From Limnochorda pilosa (GTDB lineage Bacteria; Bacillota; Limnochordia; Limnochordales; Limnochordaceae), in the NCBI RefSeq assembly GCF_001544015.1, contig NZ_AP014924.1:2480001-2544000 (forward strand): 64,000 nucleotides of DNA, in the 5' to 3' direction. Positions 17,502 to 24,690 of the stretch are shown here, in pieces (positions within the stretch are counted from its first letter, which is position 1; each line of letters starts with the position of its first letter). Below the pieces are notes generated by a model. The model was not told the origin of the DNA. It saw nothing but the letters and a program-made list of their open reading frames with translations, and did no database searches. The translations under genes and the position numbers were made by a program.

Positions 17502-18229
17502 GCGAACCGCTGAAGAATCAGAAGAGCATCCTCGTGGTCGGCGCGCACGCAGCGGATTTCGTATGGCGCGCCGCCGGGGCCGTGGCGGTGGCCACCTCTC
17601 TCGGTGCCAGGGCGACGGTGGTCGCCCTCTCGTACGGAGAGCGGGGCGAGGCCGGCGATCTGTGGAAAGAGCCCAACCAAACCCTGGAGAACGTGCGGCG
17701 CATCCGCCGCGAACAGGCAGAACAGGCGGCCGCCGCGATCGGCGCCGAGTTCCGTTGCCTGGACCTTGGGGACTATCCCCTGGAGGTCGACCGGGAGGCT
17801 CTCGATCGTCTTACCGAGCTGATCCACGAGGTCGCACCGGACGTCATCTTGACCCACACCGAGAAGGATCCGTTCAACCCCGATCACCCGGTCGCGTGCG
17901 AGGCGGTGAAGAAGGCCCGGCTGCTCGCCGCTGGCTCGGGGGTGGTGAGCGCGTTCAAGACGCTGAAACCTCCCGCGCTCTACTGCTTCGAACCGCACCA
18001 GCCGGAGCTCTGTGGATTCGTGCCGACCACCTTCGTCGACATCACCCCGGTCTTTGAGAAGAAGCGGAAGGCGATGGAAGCAGTCGCCTCGCAGACGTAT
18101 CTGCAAAGGTACTACGCCGAGCTGGCGGAGCGACGGGGAAACCATGCGCGCCGTGCCTCGGGCGATTCGTCGATCAAGCACGCGGAGGCCTACCAGCGGC
18201 TTCTTCCCATGGTCGTGTCGGAGCTGTAG
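17498..18229 (+). CDS. PIG-L family protein, probable 4-oxalomesaconate hydratase (GalB-like)
   Basis: A 243-residue PIG-L/LmbE-fold zinc protein. The usual AHPDD metal motif is replaced by GAHAADFVWRAAG, the variant I associate with GalB, the hydratase of the gallate and protocatechuate 4,5-cleavage pathways. The distal metal ligand segment is DPFNPDHPVACEAV. The gene starts with GTG overlapping the previous stop and is followed 122 bases later by a GalC/LigK-like aldolase, which performs the next pathway step, supporting the hydratase reading over a sugar deacetylase. Confidence 0.7.
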   Translation: MSEPLKNQKSILVVGAHAADFVWRAAGAVAVATSLGARATVVALSYGERGEAGDLWKEPNQTLENVRRIRREQAEQAAAAIGAEFRCLDLGDYPLEVDREALDRLTELIHEVAPDVILTHTEKDPFNPDHPVACEAVKKARLLAAGSGVVSAFKTLKPPALYCFEPHQPELCGFVPTTFVDITPVFEKKRKAMEAVASQTYLQRYYAELAERRGNHARRASGDSSIKHAEAYQRLLPMVVSEL

Positions 18230-18351
18230 GACCGGCGGTGCTGGACGGGCGTGGCCGCGAGCAGACCGGGGCACGCCCGGGCGGCGTCGCCAGGATCTGG
18301 CGTGTCGCGTGACCCTGCCCGATCCATCGCCCACATGGAGGGAGTGGAGGC

Positions 18352-18996
18352 ATGAGCCGTCTCACCAAGGAGCATTTCGATCGTTTCGCCACCTACGGCG
18401 TGGCCACCGTCTACGAGGCCGCGGGACGCCTGGGTCTCATCGACATTCCTCTCACACCCCTCACCCCCGGGACGAGTGTGGCCGGACCCGCCCTGCCGGT
18501 CCTTTGCGGGCAGGGGGACAACCTGATGGTCCACGCGGCGATGGAGCGCATCAACCCCGGCGACGTCCTGGTGTTCACCATGCCCGAGCCCGAACCCGTC
18601 GCGCTGGTCGGCGAGCTCCTCGCCACGCAGGCCAACGTGCGCGGGGCGGCCGCCATCCTGGTCGACGGCTCGGTGCGGGACGTGAACGAGCTCCGGAAGA
18701 TGGGCCTTCCGATCTGGACGCGCTTCGTCCGGGTCCGGGGGGCGACCAAGAAGAAGGTCGGAACGATCGGCGAGCCCGTCACCGTGGGCGGAGCCCGGAT
18801 CGAGGTGGGCGACATCGTGGTCCTGGACGACGACGGTGCCGTGGTCGTCGAGAGGTCCAGAGCCCTTGAGGTGCTCGAGGCGTCCCGGGCTCGGCTTGAA
18901 CGCGAAAACCGGCTGAGGGATGAGTTCCAGTCGGGCAAGCTCTCCTACGACCTTCACGGGCTGCGGGAGGTCGTCGAGCGCAGCATGGCCCGATAG
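18352..18996 (+). CDS. RraA-like aldolase, probable 4-carboxy-4-hydroxy-2-oxoadipate aldolase (GalC/LigK-like)
   Basis: A 214-residue class II (metal-dependent) pyruvate aldolase of the HMG/CHA type. The active-site region is AILVDGSVRDVNELRKMGLP with the Arg-Asp pair, and the later GDIVVLDDDGAVVV segment is standard. It would split 4-carboxy-4-hydroxy-2-oxoadipate to pyruvate and oxaloacetate and may decarboxylate oxaloacetate. The ATG has GGAGTGGAGGC upstream. Close relatives act as RNase E regulator RraA, but RraA proteins are shorter and the neighbours argue for catabolism. Confidence 0.82.
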   Translation: MSRLTKEHFDRFATYGVATVYEAAGRLGLIDIPLTPLTPGTSVAGPALPVLCGQGDNLMVHAAMERINPGDVLVFTMPEPEPVALVGELLATQANVRGAAAILVDGSVRDVNELRKMGLPIWTRFVRVRGATKKKVGTIGEPVTVGGARIEVGDIVVLDDDGAVVVERSRALEVLEASRARLERENRLRDEFQSGKLSYDLHGLREVVERSMAR

Positions 18997-19201
18997 GCGC
19001 GCATCGAAGCACGCTGGACCACCTCCGTTTCGCTTGCAGAGTCGGCCGTCCCGGTTGCCACGGGGCGGCCGGCGCCGCTTCGACCCCGCCACGCCGTGGC
19101 CCTTACCCCGTGCCCCTCCCACCCGTTCCCAGAGCTATGAAGCACTCCCGCGCCGAACGGGACGGTGGAGAGAAGGAGTCCCCTCGCCCCTCGCCGAAGG
19201 T

Positions 19202-19241
19202 ATTATCACGATACGACTGGGATTATCACAGTGCGATAATC
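19202..19241. promoter_or_regulatory. Operator cluster upstream of the IclR gene
   Basis: ATTATCAC occurs at 19202-19209 and again at 19222-19229, exactly 20 bases apart. The second copy is part of a perfect inverted repeat GATTATC (19221-19227) / GATAATC (19235-19241); the first is followed by GATA, making TATCACGATA. These AT-rich sites sit 44 bases before the IclR start in a GC-rich gap and look like autoregulatory binding sites. Confidence 0.65.
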
Positions 19242-19284
19242 TCGCCTCCCCGGCATCCGCCCGGAGGGGTACGGGGGGCTTCCC

Positions 19285-20151
19285 ATGAGTCCGGTACGTG
19301 GCCGACGCGGGCGGCTGACCAACGACCTGGATCCTTCGACGCCCCCGGCAGGCATCAAGGCCGTGCGGAGCGTCGAGCGCGTCCTCGACCTGCTGGAGTG
19401 CTTCTCCTTCGAGCAGCCGGAGTGGACCCTGAGCGACCTGGCCCGGCAGACCCAGCTTCCCACGGCCACGGCGCAGCGCCTCCTCCGGACCTTGCAGCGT
19501 CGTGGGTGGATCCAGCACTCGCCTCACACGGGCCGATACTCGCTGGGGCTGCGCTTCCTCGAGCTCGGAGGCCTGGTTCTCGCGAGCTTCCGGCTCCGCG
19601 AGAAGGCCCAGCCCCATCTCGATCACCTCTCGGAGGCCACGGGGCACACGGTGCTCCTCGGCACCTTGAGCGAGAGAAAGCTGGTCTACGTCGACCGCCG
19701 CGACAGCACGGCGCCCCTCCGGGTCGCCTCCGAGCTCGGACGGATCCGGCCGCCCACATACGGCATCTTGGGCAAGCTCCTCCTTGCCCACCTCGAGGAG
19801 CGCGAGGCCGAGAGCCTGCTGGCGGAGGCGCCCCTCCAGGCCCGGGCCACCAAGAGCATCGTGGATCCAGGCTGCTTCATGGAGGAGCTGCGGCGCGTGC
19901 GAGCGCAGGGGTACGCCTGCGCCGTCGACGAGACCGTGGACGGCGTGGCGGGCGTGGCCGCGCCCATCCGCGACCACACGGGAACGGTCGTGGCCGGTCT
20001 TGCCCTGCTGGTACCCACGCCGGGTTGGACCGACGAGCTGCGGCAGCGTCATGTAGAGGCCGTGGTGAGCACAGCGAGCCGCATCTCGGAGGCGATGGGA
20101 TACCGGGCCGACGCGCCCGGGAGTAGGTCTACGGCCAGTACGTTTCGATAA
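19285..20151 (+). CDS. IclR-family transcriptional regulator
   Basis: A 288-residue regulator. The N-terminal winged helix (about residues 24-85) has VERVLDLLECFSFEQPEWTL and LARQTQLPTATAQRLLRTLQ; the GAF-like effector domain (about 100-275) carries GTLSERKLVYVDRRDS, the cofactor-pocket region PPTYGILGKLLLAHL, and GVAGVAAPIRDHTGTVV. IclR members often sense aromatic or short acids. Unlike its neighbours it has AT-rich operator-like repeats ahead of it. A further matching half-site lies at its very end, before the EPSP-synthase-like gene, so it probably governs both flanking segments. Confidence 0.94.
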   Translation: MSPVRGRRGRLTNDLDPSTPPAGIKAVRSVERVLDLLECFSFEQPEWTLSDLARQTQLPTATAQRLLRTLQRRGWIQHSPHTGRYSLGLRFLELGGLVLASFRLREKAQPHLDHLSEATGHTVLLGTLSERKLVYVDRRDSTAPLRVASELGRIRPPTYGILGKLLLAHLEEREAESLLAEAPLQARATKSIVDPGCFMEELRRVRAQGYACAVDETVDGVAGVAAPIRDHTGTVVAGLALLVPTPGWTDELRQRHVEAVVSTASRISEAMGYRADAPGSRSTASTFR

Positions 20152-20153
20152 TC
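20147..20153 (+). promoter_or_regulatory. Extra IclR-type half-site
   Basis: GATAATC, preceded by TC, repeats the right arm of the operator at 19235-19241. It straddles the IclR stop codon about 95 bases before the start of the EPSP-synthase-like gene. A single half-site is weak evidence on its own; position and identity make it worth recording. Confidence 0.35.
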
Positions 20154-20245
20154 CATATCCTTTTCACTCGTGCGGCATGTGGGACCGTAGTGACGACCGT
20201 CTCCCCCATGCGGCACCCATCGCCGGAAAGGAGATCGAACTCCGC

Positions 20246-21568
20246 ATGAATCCGCTGCATTGTATCGCAAGGCCCGGCACCCTGCAGGGTGAGGCACGCA
20301 TCCCGGGATCCAAGTCGAACACGACCCGGGCCGTGGTCTTTGCCACCCTGGCCCCCGGGCGGTCGGTGATCCACAACCCGGTCACCAGCGTGGACTGCTT
20401 CTCCACGGTCCGGGTCTGCCGCCAGCTCGGCGCGAAGGCCCGGATCGAAGAGGGCACCTGGACCGTGGACGGGGTCGGTACGGAGCTCGAGCCGCCTTCG
20501 GACGTGCTGGACGTGGGCAACAGCGGCACGACCCTCTACATCCTCACGGCCACGGGCACCCTGCTGCGCCGCGGGCATGCCGTGATCAGCGGCGACGAGC
20601 AGATCCGGCGACGGCCCTCCGGACCGCTGGTTCGGGCGCTCACGGACCTGGGAGCCACGGCGTTCTGCACCCGGCCCGACGCGGGGGCCGCCCCCATCGT
20701 CGTCGGCCCGCGCCTTGCCGGCGGCCGTACCCAGCTTCCAGGCGTCAACTCCCAGTGGCTCACGCCCCTGCTCATGACCGGCCCCCTGAGCGAGAAGGGC
20801 GTCACCGTCGACGTGGACAACCTTCAGGAACGTCCCTACATCGCCCTCACTCTGGCCTGGCTCGACCGCCTCGGCATCCGCTACAGCCGAGAGGGGTGGC
20901 GTACCTTCCACGTGCCCGGCGGTCAGGCGTACGCGCCGTTCGAGGCGACCATCCCCGCAGACTGGGAGTCCGCCTGCTTCCCGCTGGTGGCCGCGGCCAT
21001 CACCGACTCGGAAGTCACCGTCCGCGGCCTGGACCTGAACGACCCCCAGGGAGACAAGGCCATCGTGGAGATCCTCCAGCGGATGGGCGCCGACATCGCG
21101 GTTCAGGGGGACGGCGGCATCCGGGTGCGCGGCGGCCGGACCTTGCACGGAACCGAGATCGACTGCGGCGACATCCCGGATGCCCCGCCGATCCTGGCCG
21201 TCCTCGGAAGCCAGGCCGAGGGCCGGACGGTCCTCTACAACCTGGGGGCCGCGCGGCTCAAGGAGACGGACCGCCCCCGATCCATCTACGAGGAGCTCTC
21301 GAGGATGGGCGCACGCATGCACTGGGAGACCGAGGATCGCCTGGTCATCGAGCGGAGCGACCTGCACGGCACCGAGATCGACGGCCGGCACGACCACCGG
21401 ATCGTGATGGCCACCGCCGTCGCCGCGCTCGTCGCCCGAGGGGCTACCAAGATCAGCGACGCCCAGTACGCGGCGATCTCGTTCCCCAACTTCTTCGAGG
21501 TGATGCAGTCCCTTGGGGCTCCCTTCGAGCTGGTCTCCGACGCGACGGCGGAACGAGAGACCGCATGA
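20246..21568 (+). CDS. EPSP synthase-like enolpyruvyl transferase (AroA family)
   Basis: A 440-residue two-lobed enolpyruvyl transferase. Recognisable ligand segments are IPGSKSNTTRAV (Lys23, Ser24, Arg28), GNSGTTLYILTA (91-102), DEQIRRRPSGPL, GVNSQWLTPLLM, DIPDAPPILAVLG, RLKETDRPRSIYEEL and DHRIVMA. The arginine that normally ends the N-[AS]-G-T-x-x-R motif is Tyr98. The gene lies between an IclR regulator and a TAXI/TRAP pair, away from any other shikimate gene, so it may act on a different hydroxyacid or be a regulated paralogue. ATG 20246 has AAAGGAG 12 bases upstream. Confidence 0.88.
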   Translation: MNPLHCIARPGTLQGEARIPGSKSNTTRAVVFATLAPGRSVIHNPVTSVDCFSTVRVCRQLGAKARIEEGTWTVDGVGTELEPPSDVLDVGNSGTTLYILTATGTLLRRGHAVISGDEQIRRRPSGPLVRALTDLGATAFCTRPDAGAAPIVVGPRLAGGRTQLPGVNSQWLTPLLMTGPLSEKGVTVDVDNLQERPYIALTLAWLDRLGIRYSREGWRTFHVPGGQAYAPFEATIPADWESACFPLVAAAITDSEVTVRGLDLNDPQGDKAIVEILQRMGADIAVQGDGGIRVRGGRTLHGTEIDCGDIPDAPPILAVLGSQAEGRTVLYNLGAARLKETDRPRSIYEELSRMGARMHWETEDRLVIERSDLHGTEIDGRHDHRIVMATAVAALVARGATKISDAQYAAISFPNFFEVMQSLGAPFELVSDATAERETA

Positions 21569-21615
21569 CCCCTGGCCGCGGTCGGGGACGCGCCGATAGA
21601 GAGAGACGGACAACG

Positions 21616-21631
21616 AGGAGCTTTTGCTCCT
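21616..21631 (+). other. Small hairpin upstream of the TAXI gene
   Basis: AGGAGC, loop TTTT, GCTCCT: a perfect 6-bp stem in the 85-base gap between the EPSP-synthase-like gene and the TAXI gene. It precedes the AAGGAGG ribosome site by a few bases. It has no T tract, so an RNA-processing or translational role is as likely as none. Confidence 0.3.
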
Positions 21632-21653
21632 AACTTGAGAAGGAGGAAGAACA

Positions 21654-22649
21654 ATGCGACATCGCCATCTAGGGCAGGTCGTGGTCGCCATCATCCTGGT
21701 CGTCAGCCTGGCGGCGACCGCAGCCGTTGCCGCGGCCGCTCCGAAGCGCCGCTTCGTCATCGCCACCGCGGGCACGGCCGGCGCGCTCTACCCCATGGGC
21801 GTCGCCATGGCGGAGACCATCAACCGGCACTCGGATCGCTTCATGGCCAGCGCGGAGTCGAGCGCGGCCTCGGTGGCCAACCTGCGGAACCTGCACGAGG
21901 GGAACGTCGAGTGGGGCATCGCCCAGAGCGAGATCGCCACCTTCGCCTACAACGGGCAGGAGATCTTCAAGGGGCGCGAGATGAAGGAGCTACGGGCGCT
22001 CTTTGCCACCGTCGGCAGCTACTTCCAGGTCTTCGTTCCCGCCTCGAGCCCGGTCCGGAGCATCCAGGACCTGAAGGGGAAGCGCGTGGGCGTGGGACAG
22101 CCGGGTTCCGGCGGGGAGATCGACGCCCGCATGGTGCTCGCCCACTGCGGCCTCGACTACAAGAGCGTCACCCCCGCCTTCCTCACCGACGCAGAGATGG
22201 TGGACGCCCTCCGGGACGGGGACCTGGACGCCATCATGGTCACGCACCCGCTCAGGTCAGCTGCCCTCATCGACCTGACCACGTCCTTCAAGGTGCGCAT
22301 GCTCTCCGTCGACGACCCGGCCTTCTACGCGAGCCATCCCTTCTTCCTGCAGGCCACCGTACCCGCAGGGACCTACGACAGCGTCGACGTCGACGTCCGC
22401 ACCCCATTCAGCAGGGTGATCATGTTCACCACCACCGGGGCGGACTTCTCGGACGACGACATCTACCACCTGCTGGACACGATCTTCTCGAACCGGGAGG
22501 AGTGGCGCACCTCGCACGCTTCCGTCGACCGGACGGTGACCCTCGAGGCAGCCCTCGACGGGATCGCCGTACCCCTTCACCCCGGTGCGGTGAAGTACTT
22601 CCAGGACCATGGCTTGACGGTGCCTGCTGAGCTCCTTCCGGCGCGCTAG
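21654..22649 (+). CDS. TAXI-family TRAP transporter solute-binding protein
   Basis: A 331-residue secreted protein. AAGGAGGAAG precedes ATG 21654; the signal peptide ends near AAVAAAAP (about residue 29). The binding loop is ATAGTAGALYPMGVAMAE, and NVEWGIAQSEIATFAYNG and LKGKRVGVGQPGSGGEIDAR follow the TAXI pattern seen in the other two copies in this window. It is followed by a strong intercistronic hairpin and the matching fused permease. The ligand is unknown; the neighbours suggest an organic acid. Confidence 0.94.
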   Translation: MRHRHLGQVVVAIILVVSLAATAAVAAAAPKRRFVIATAGTAGALYPMGVAMAETINRHSDRFMASAESSAASVANLRNLHEGNVEWGIAQSEIATFAYNGQEIFKGREMKELRALFATVGSYFQVFVPASSPVRSIQDLKGKRVGVGQPGSGGEIDARMVLAHCGLDYKSVTPAFLTDAEMVDALRDGDLDAIMVTHPLRSAALIDLTTSFKVRMLSVDDPAFYASHPFFLQATVPAGTYDSVDVDVRTPFSRVIMFTTTGADFSDDDIYHLLDTIFSNREEWRTSHASVDRTVTLEAALDGIAVPLHPGAVKYFQDHGLTVPAELLPAR

Positions 22650-22669
22650 CCGGACTCGGTGGGTCGGGC

Positions 22670-22697
22670 GGGGACGGGGACTGAGGGCCCCGTCCCC
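22670..22697 (+). other. GC-rich intercistronic hairpin between TAXI and TRAP genes
   Basis: GGGGACGGGG (22670-22679) and its exact complement CCCCGTCCCC (22688-22697) form a 10-bp stem with an 8-base loop, lying 20 bases after the TAXI stop and 33 before the permease start. There is no T tract. Such stems between binding-protein and permease genes commonly protect the upstream message, raising binding-protein output over permease. Confidence 0.65.
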
Positions 22698-22730
22698 GGC
22701 CCTTGTCCAGCTTGCAGGGAGGTGTTCGGC

Positions 22731-24656
22731 ATGGCGGAGACAGCGTTTCGAACGGCGTGGCGGCGCGTGGTCGCCGGGATGGCCATCAGCCTTGCCCTGT
22801 TCCAGCTGGCCACGGCGCTTCTGGGGAACATCTCGCCCCTTCAGCAGCGCTTCGTGCACCTCCTGGGAGCCCTGATCCTGACCTTCCTGATCTACGACGG
22901 CAGGGGCCGGGCCACCCGACTGGAGCGCGGAATGCTCTCCAACGCCCTCCTGGCCCTGATCACCCTGGCGCTCGGCATCTACATGGTCGCGGCCTTCAGC
23001 CCCGACGCGGTGCTCCAGCGGGGCATCTGGGGTTTGAGCCCCGCCGAGGAGTGGGTGGGCCTCCTGCTTCTGGTGCTGGTGCTCGAGGCGGCCCGGCGGG
23101 CGGTGGGATGGCCCCTGGTCCTCATCGCCGGCCTTTTCGTCGTCTACGCGCTTGCGGGGCCCTACTTCCCCGCTTTCATCTCTCACAAGGGCTACAGCAT
23201 CTGGCGGCTGGTGGAGACCTTCTCATGGACGACCGAGGGCGTGCTGGGCGTGCCCATCGCCGCCTCGGCCACCTACGTGGCGGTGTTCATCCTCTTCGGC
23301 TCGTTCCTGGAGCGCCTCGGCGGCGCCCGCTTCTTCCTGGACCTCTCCCTCGCCGCGGCCGGCCACCAGAAGGGCGGACCCGCCCAGGTGGCCATCGTCT
23401 CCAGCGGGCTCATGGGGACCATCTCCGGGTCGGCCGTGGCCAACGTGGTGACCACCGGCGCCTTCACCATCCCGCTCATGAAGCGGATCGGCTACCGGCC
23501 CCACTTCGCCGGCGCGGTGGAGGCCGTCGCCTCCACCGGAGGCCAGATCATGCCCCCGGTCATGGGGGCCGCCGCCTTCGTCATGGCGGAGATGATCGAG
23601 GCGCCCTACTGGCAGATCGTGCTCGCGGCCATCCTGCCCGCGGTGCTCTACTACGCGGCCGCCGCGATCCAGGTCTACCTCCGCGCCGACCGGCTGGGCC
23701 TGGAGGGGATCCCCCGCTCGGAGCTCCCCCGCCTGGGCACCACCCTCGCGGCGGGCTGGTACCTGCTGATCCCCCTGGCGGTCCTCATCCACCTGCTGAT
23801 GGTCCTCCGCTACTCCCCGACCCGGGCAGGAATCTGGTCGCTGCTCCTGATGGTGGCCGTCAGCTCGGCCCAGTACCTCTGGAAAGAGCGTCGCTTCCCC
23901 TGGCGGGAGATCCTGGAGGCCCTGGAGAGCGGAGGCCGAACGCTGGTGGTGGTGGCGACCGCGTGCGGTGCGGCCGGTATCATCATCGGCGTCGTCTCTC
24001 TGACCGGTATCGGCGTCCGCTTCTCGCAGCTCGTCATCGACCTGGCCGGCGGCATGCTCCCCCTGACGCTGCTGTACACCATGCTCGCCTGCATCGTGCT
24101 CGGCATGGGCCTCCCCACCACAGCCGCCTACATCGTCACCGCCGTCCTGGCGGCTCCCGCCCTGGTAGAGCTGGGTGTTCCGCTGCTCGCCGCGCACCTT
24201 TTCGTCCTCTACTTCGCGGTGCTCTCCTTCATCACCCCGCCGGTGGCCATCGCCGCCTACGCCGCAGCCGGGCTGGCCGGTGCCAACGCCATGCAGACCG
24301 GATGGACCGCAATGCGCCTGGGCCTGGCCGGGTTCATCGTGCCCTTCATGTTCGTCTACAACCAGGCCCTCCTCCTCGCGGGCCCGTGGGCTCTGGTGCT
24401 TCTTGCGGTCGCCACGGCCGCGGCGGGGGTGGCCGCGCTGGCCGCGGGCGTGGAGGGATGGCTCTTCGGCCCGGTTCCCGGGTGGCAGAGGCTCCTCCTG
24501 GCAGGGGCCGCCATCCTGCTCATCGTACCCGGCTGGGCCACCGACCTGGGTGGCCTGGCGCTGGGGCTGGGCGTGTACGCCCTGCGGCGCCGGCACCTTC
24601 GAGCCGCATCGCCTGCCGCGGAAGCACGATCCGCCCAGCCGCCGGCGCAGGGATAA
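22731..24656 (+). CDS. TRAP transporter fused permease (4TM + 12TM)
   Basis: A 641-residue membrane protein, the partner of the TAXI protein upstream. ATG 22731 follows GGGAGGTGTT. Family segments: GLMGTISGSAVANVVTTGAF, AVASTGGQIMPPVMGAAAF, and VLGMGLPTTAAYIVTAVL with FITPPVAIAAYAAAG. The C-terminal tail after the last helix is short, basic then Ala/Pro-rich. Last gene of the plus-strand run, facing the chemoreceptor gene with a 34-base gap. Confidence 0.95.
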   Translation: MAETAFRTAWRRVVAGMAISLALFQLATALLGNISPLQQRFVHLLGALILTFLIYDGRGRATRLERGMLSNALLALITLALGIYMVAAFSPDAVLQRGIWGLSPAEEWVGLLLLVLVLEAARRAVGWPLVLIAGLFVVYALAGPYFPAFISHKGYSIWRLVETFSWTTEGVLGVPIAASATYVAVFILFGSFLERLGGARFFLDLSLAAAGHQKGGPAQVAIVSSGLMGTISGSAVANVVTTGAFTIPLMKRIGYRPHFAGAVEAVASTGGQIMPPVMGAAAFVMAEMIEAPYWQIVLAAILPAVLYYAAAAIQVYLRADRLGLEGIPRSELPRLGTTLAAGWYLLIPLAVLIHLLMVLRYSPTRAGIWSLLLMVAVSSAQYLWKERRFPWREILEALESGGRTLVVVATACGAAGIIIGVVSLTGIGVRFSQLVIDLAGGMLPLTLLYTMLACIVLGMGLPTTAAYIVTAVLAAPALVELGVPLLAAHLFVLYFAVLSFITPPVAIAAYAAAGLAGANAMQTGWTAMRLGLAGFIVPFMFVYNQALLLAGPWALVLLAVATAAAGVAALAAGVEGWLFGPVPGWQRLLLAGAAILLIVPGWATDLGGLALGLGVYALRRRHLRAASPAAEARSAQPPAQG

Positions 24657-24690
24657 CGGAAGGCAGGGTACCAGGCTGGGGCCCGCGGCC

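Noticed and set aside
18352-18996. RraA, the RNase E activity regulator
   Set aside because: Fold is the same, but length, the aldolase Arg-Asp signature and the GalB-like neighbour favour a metal-dependent aldolase.
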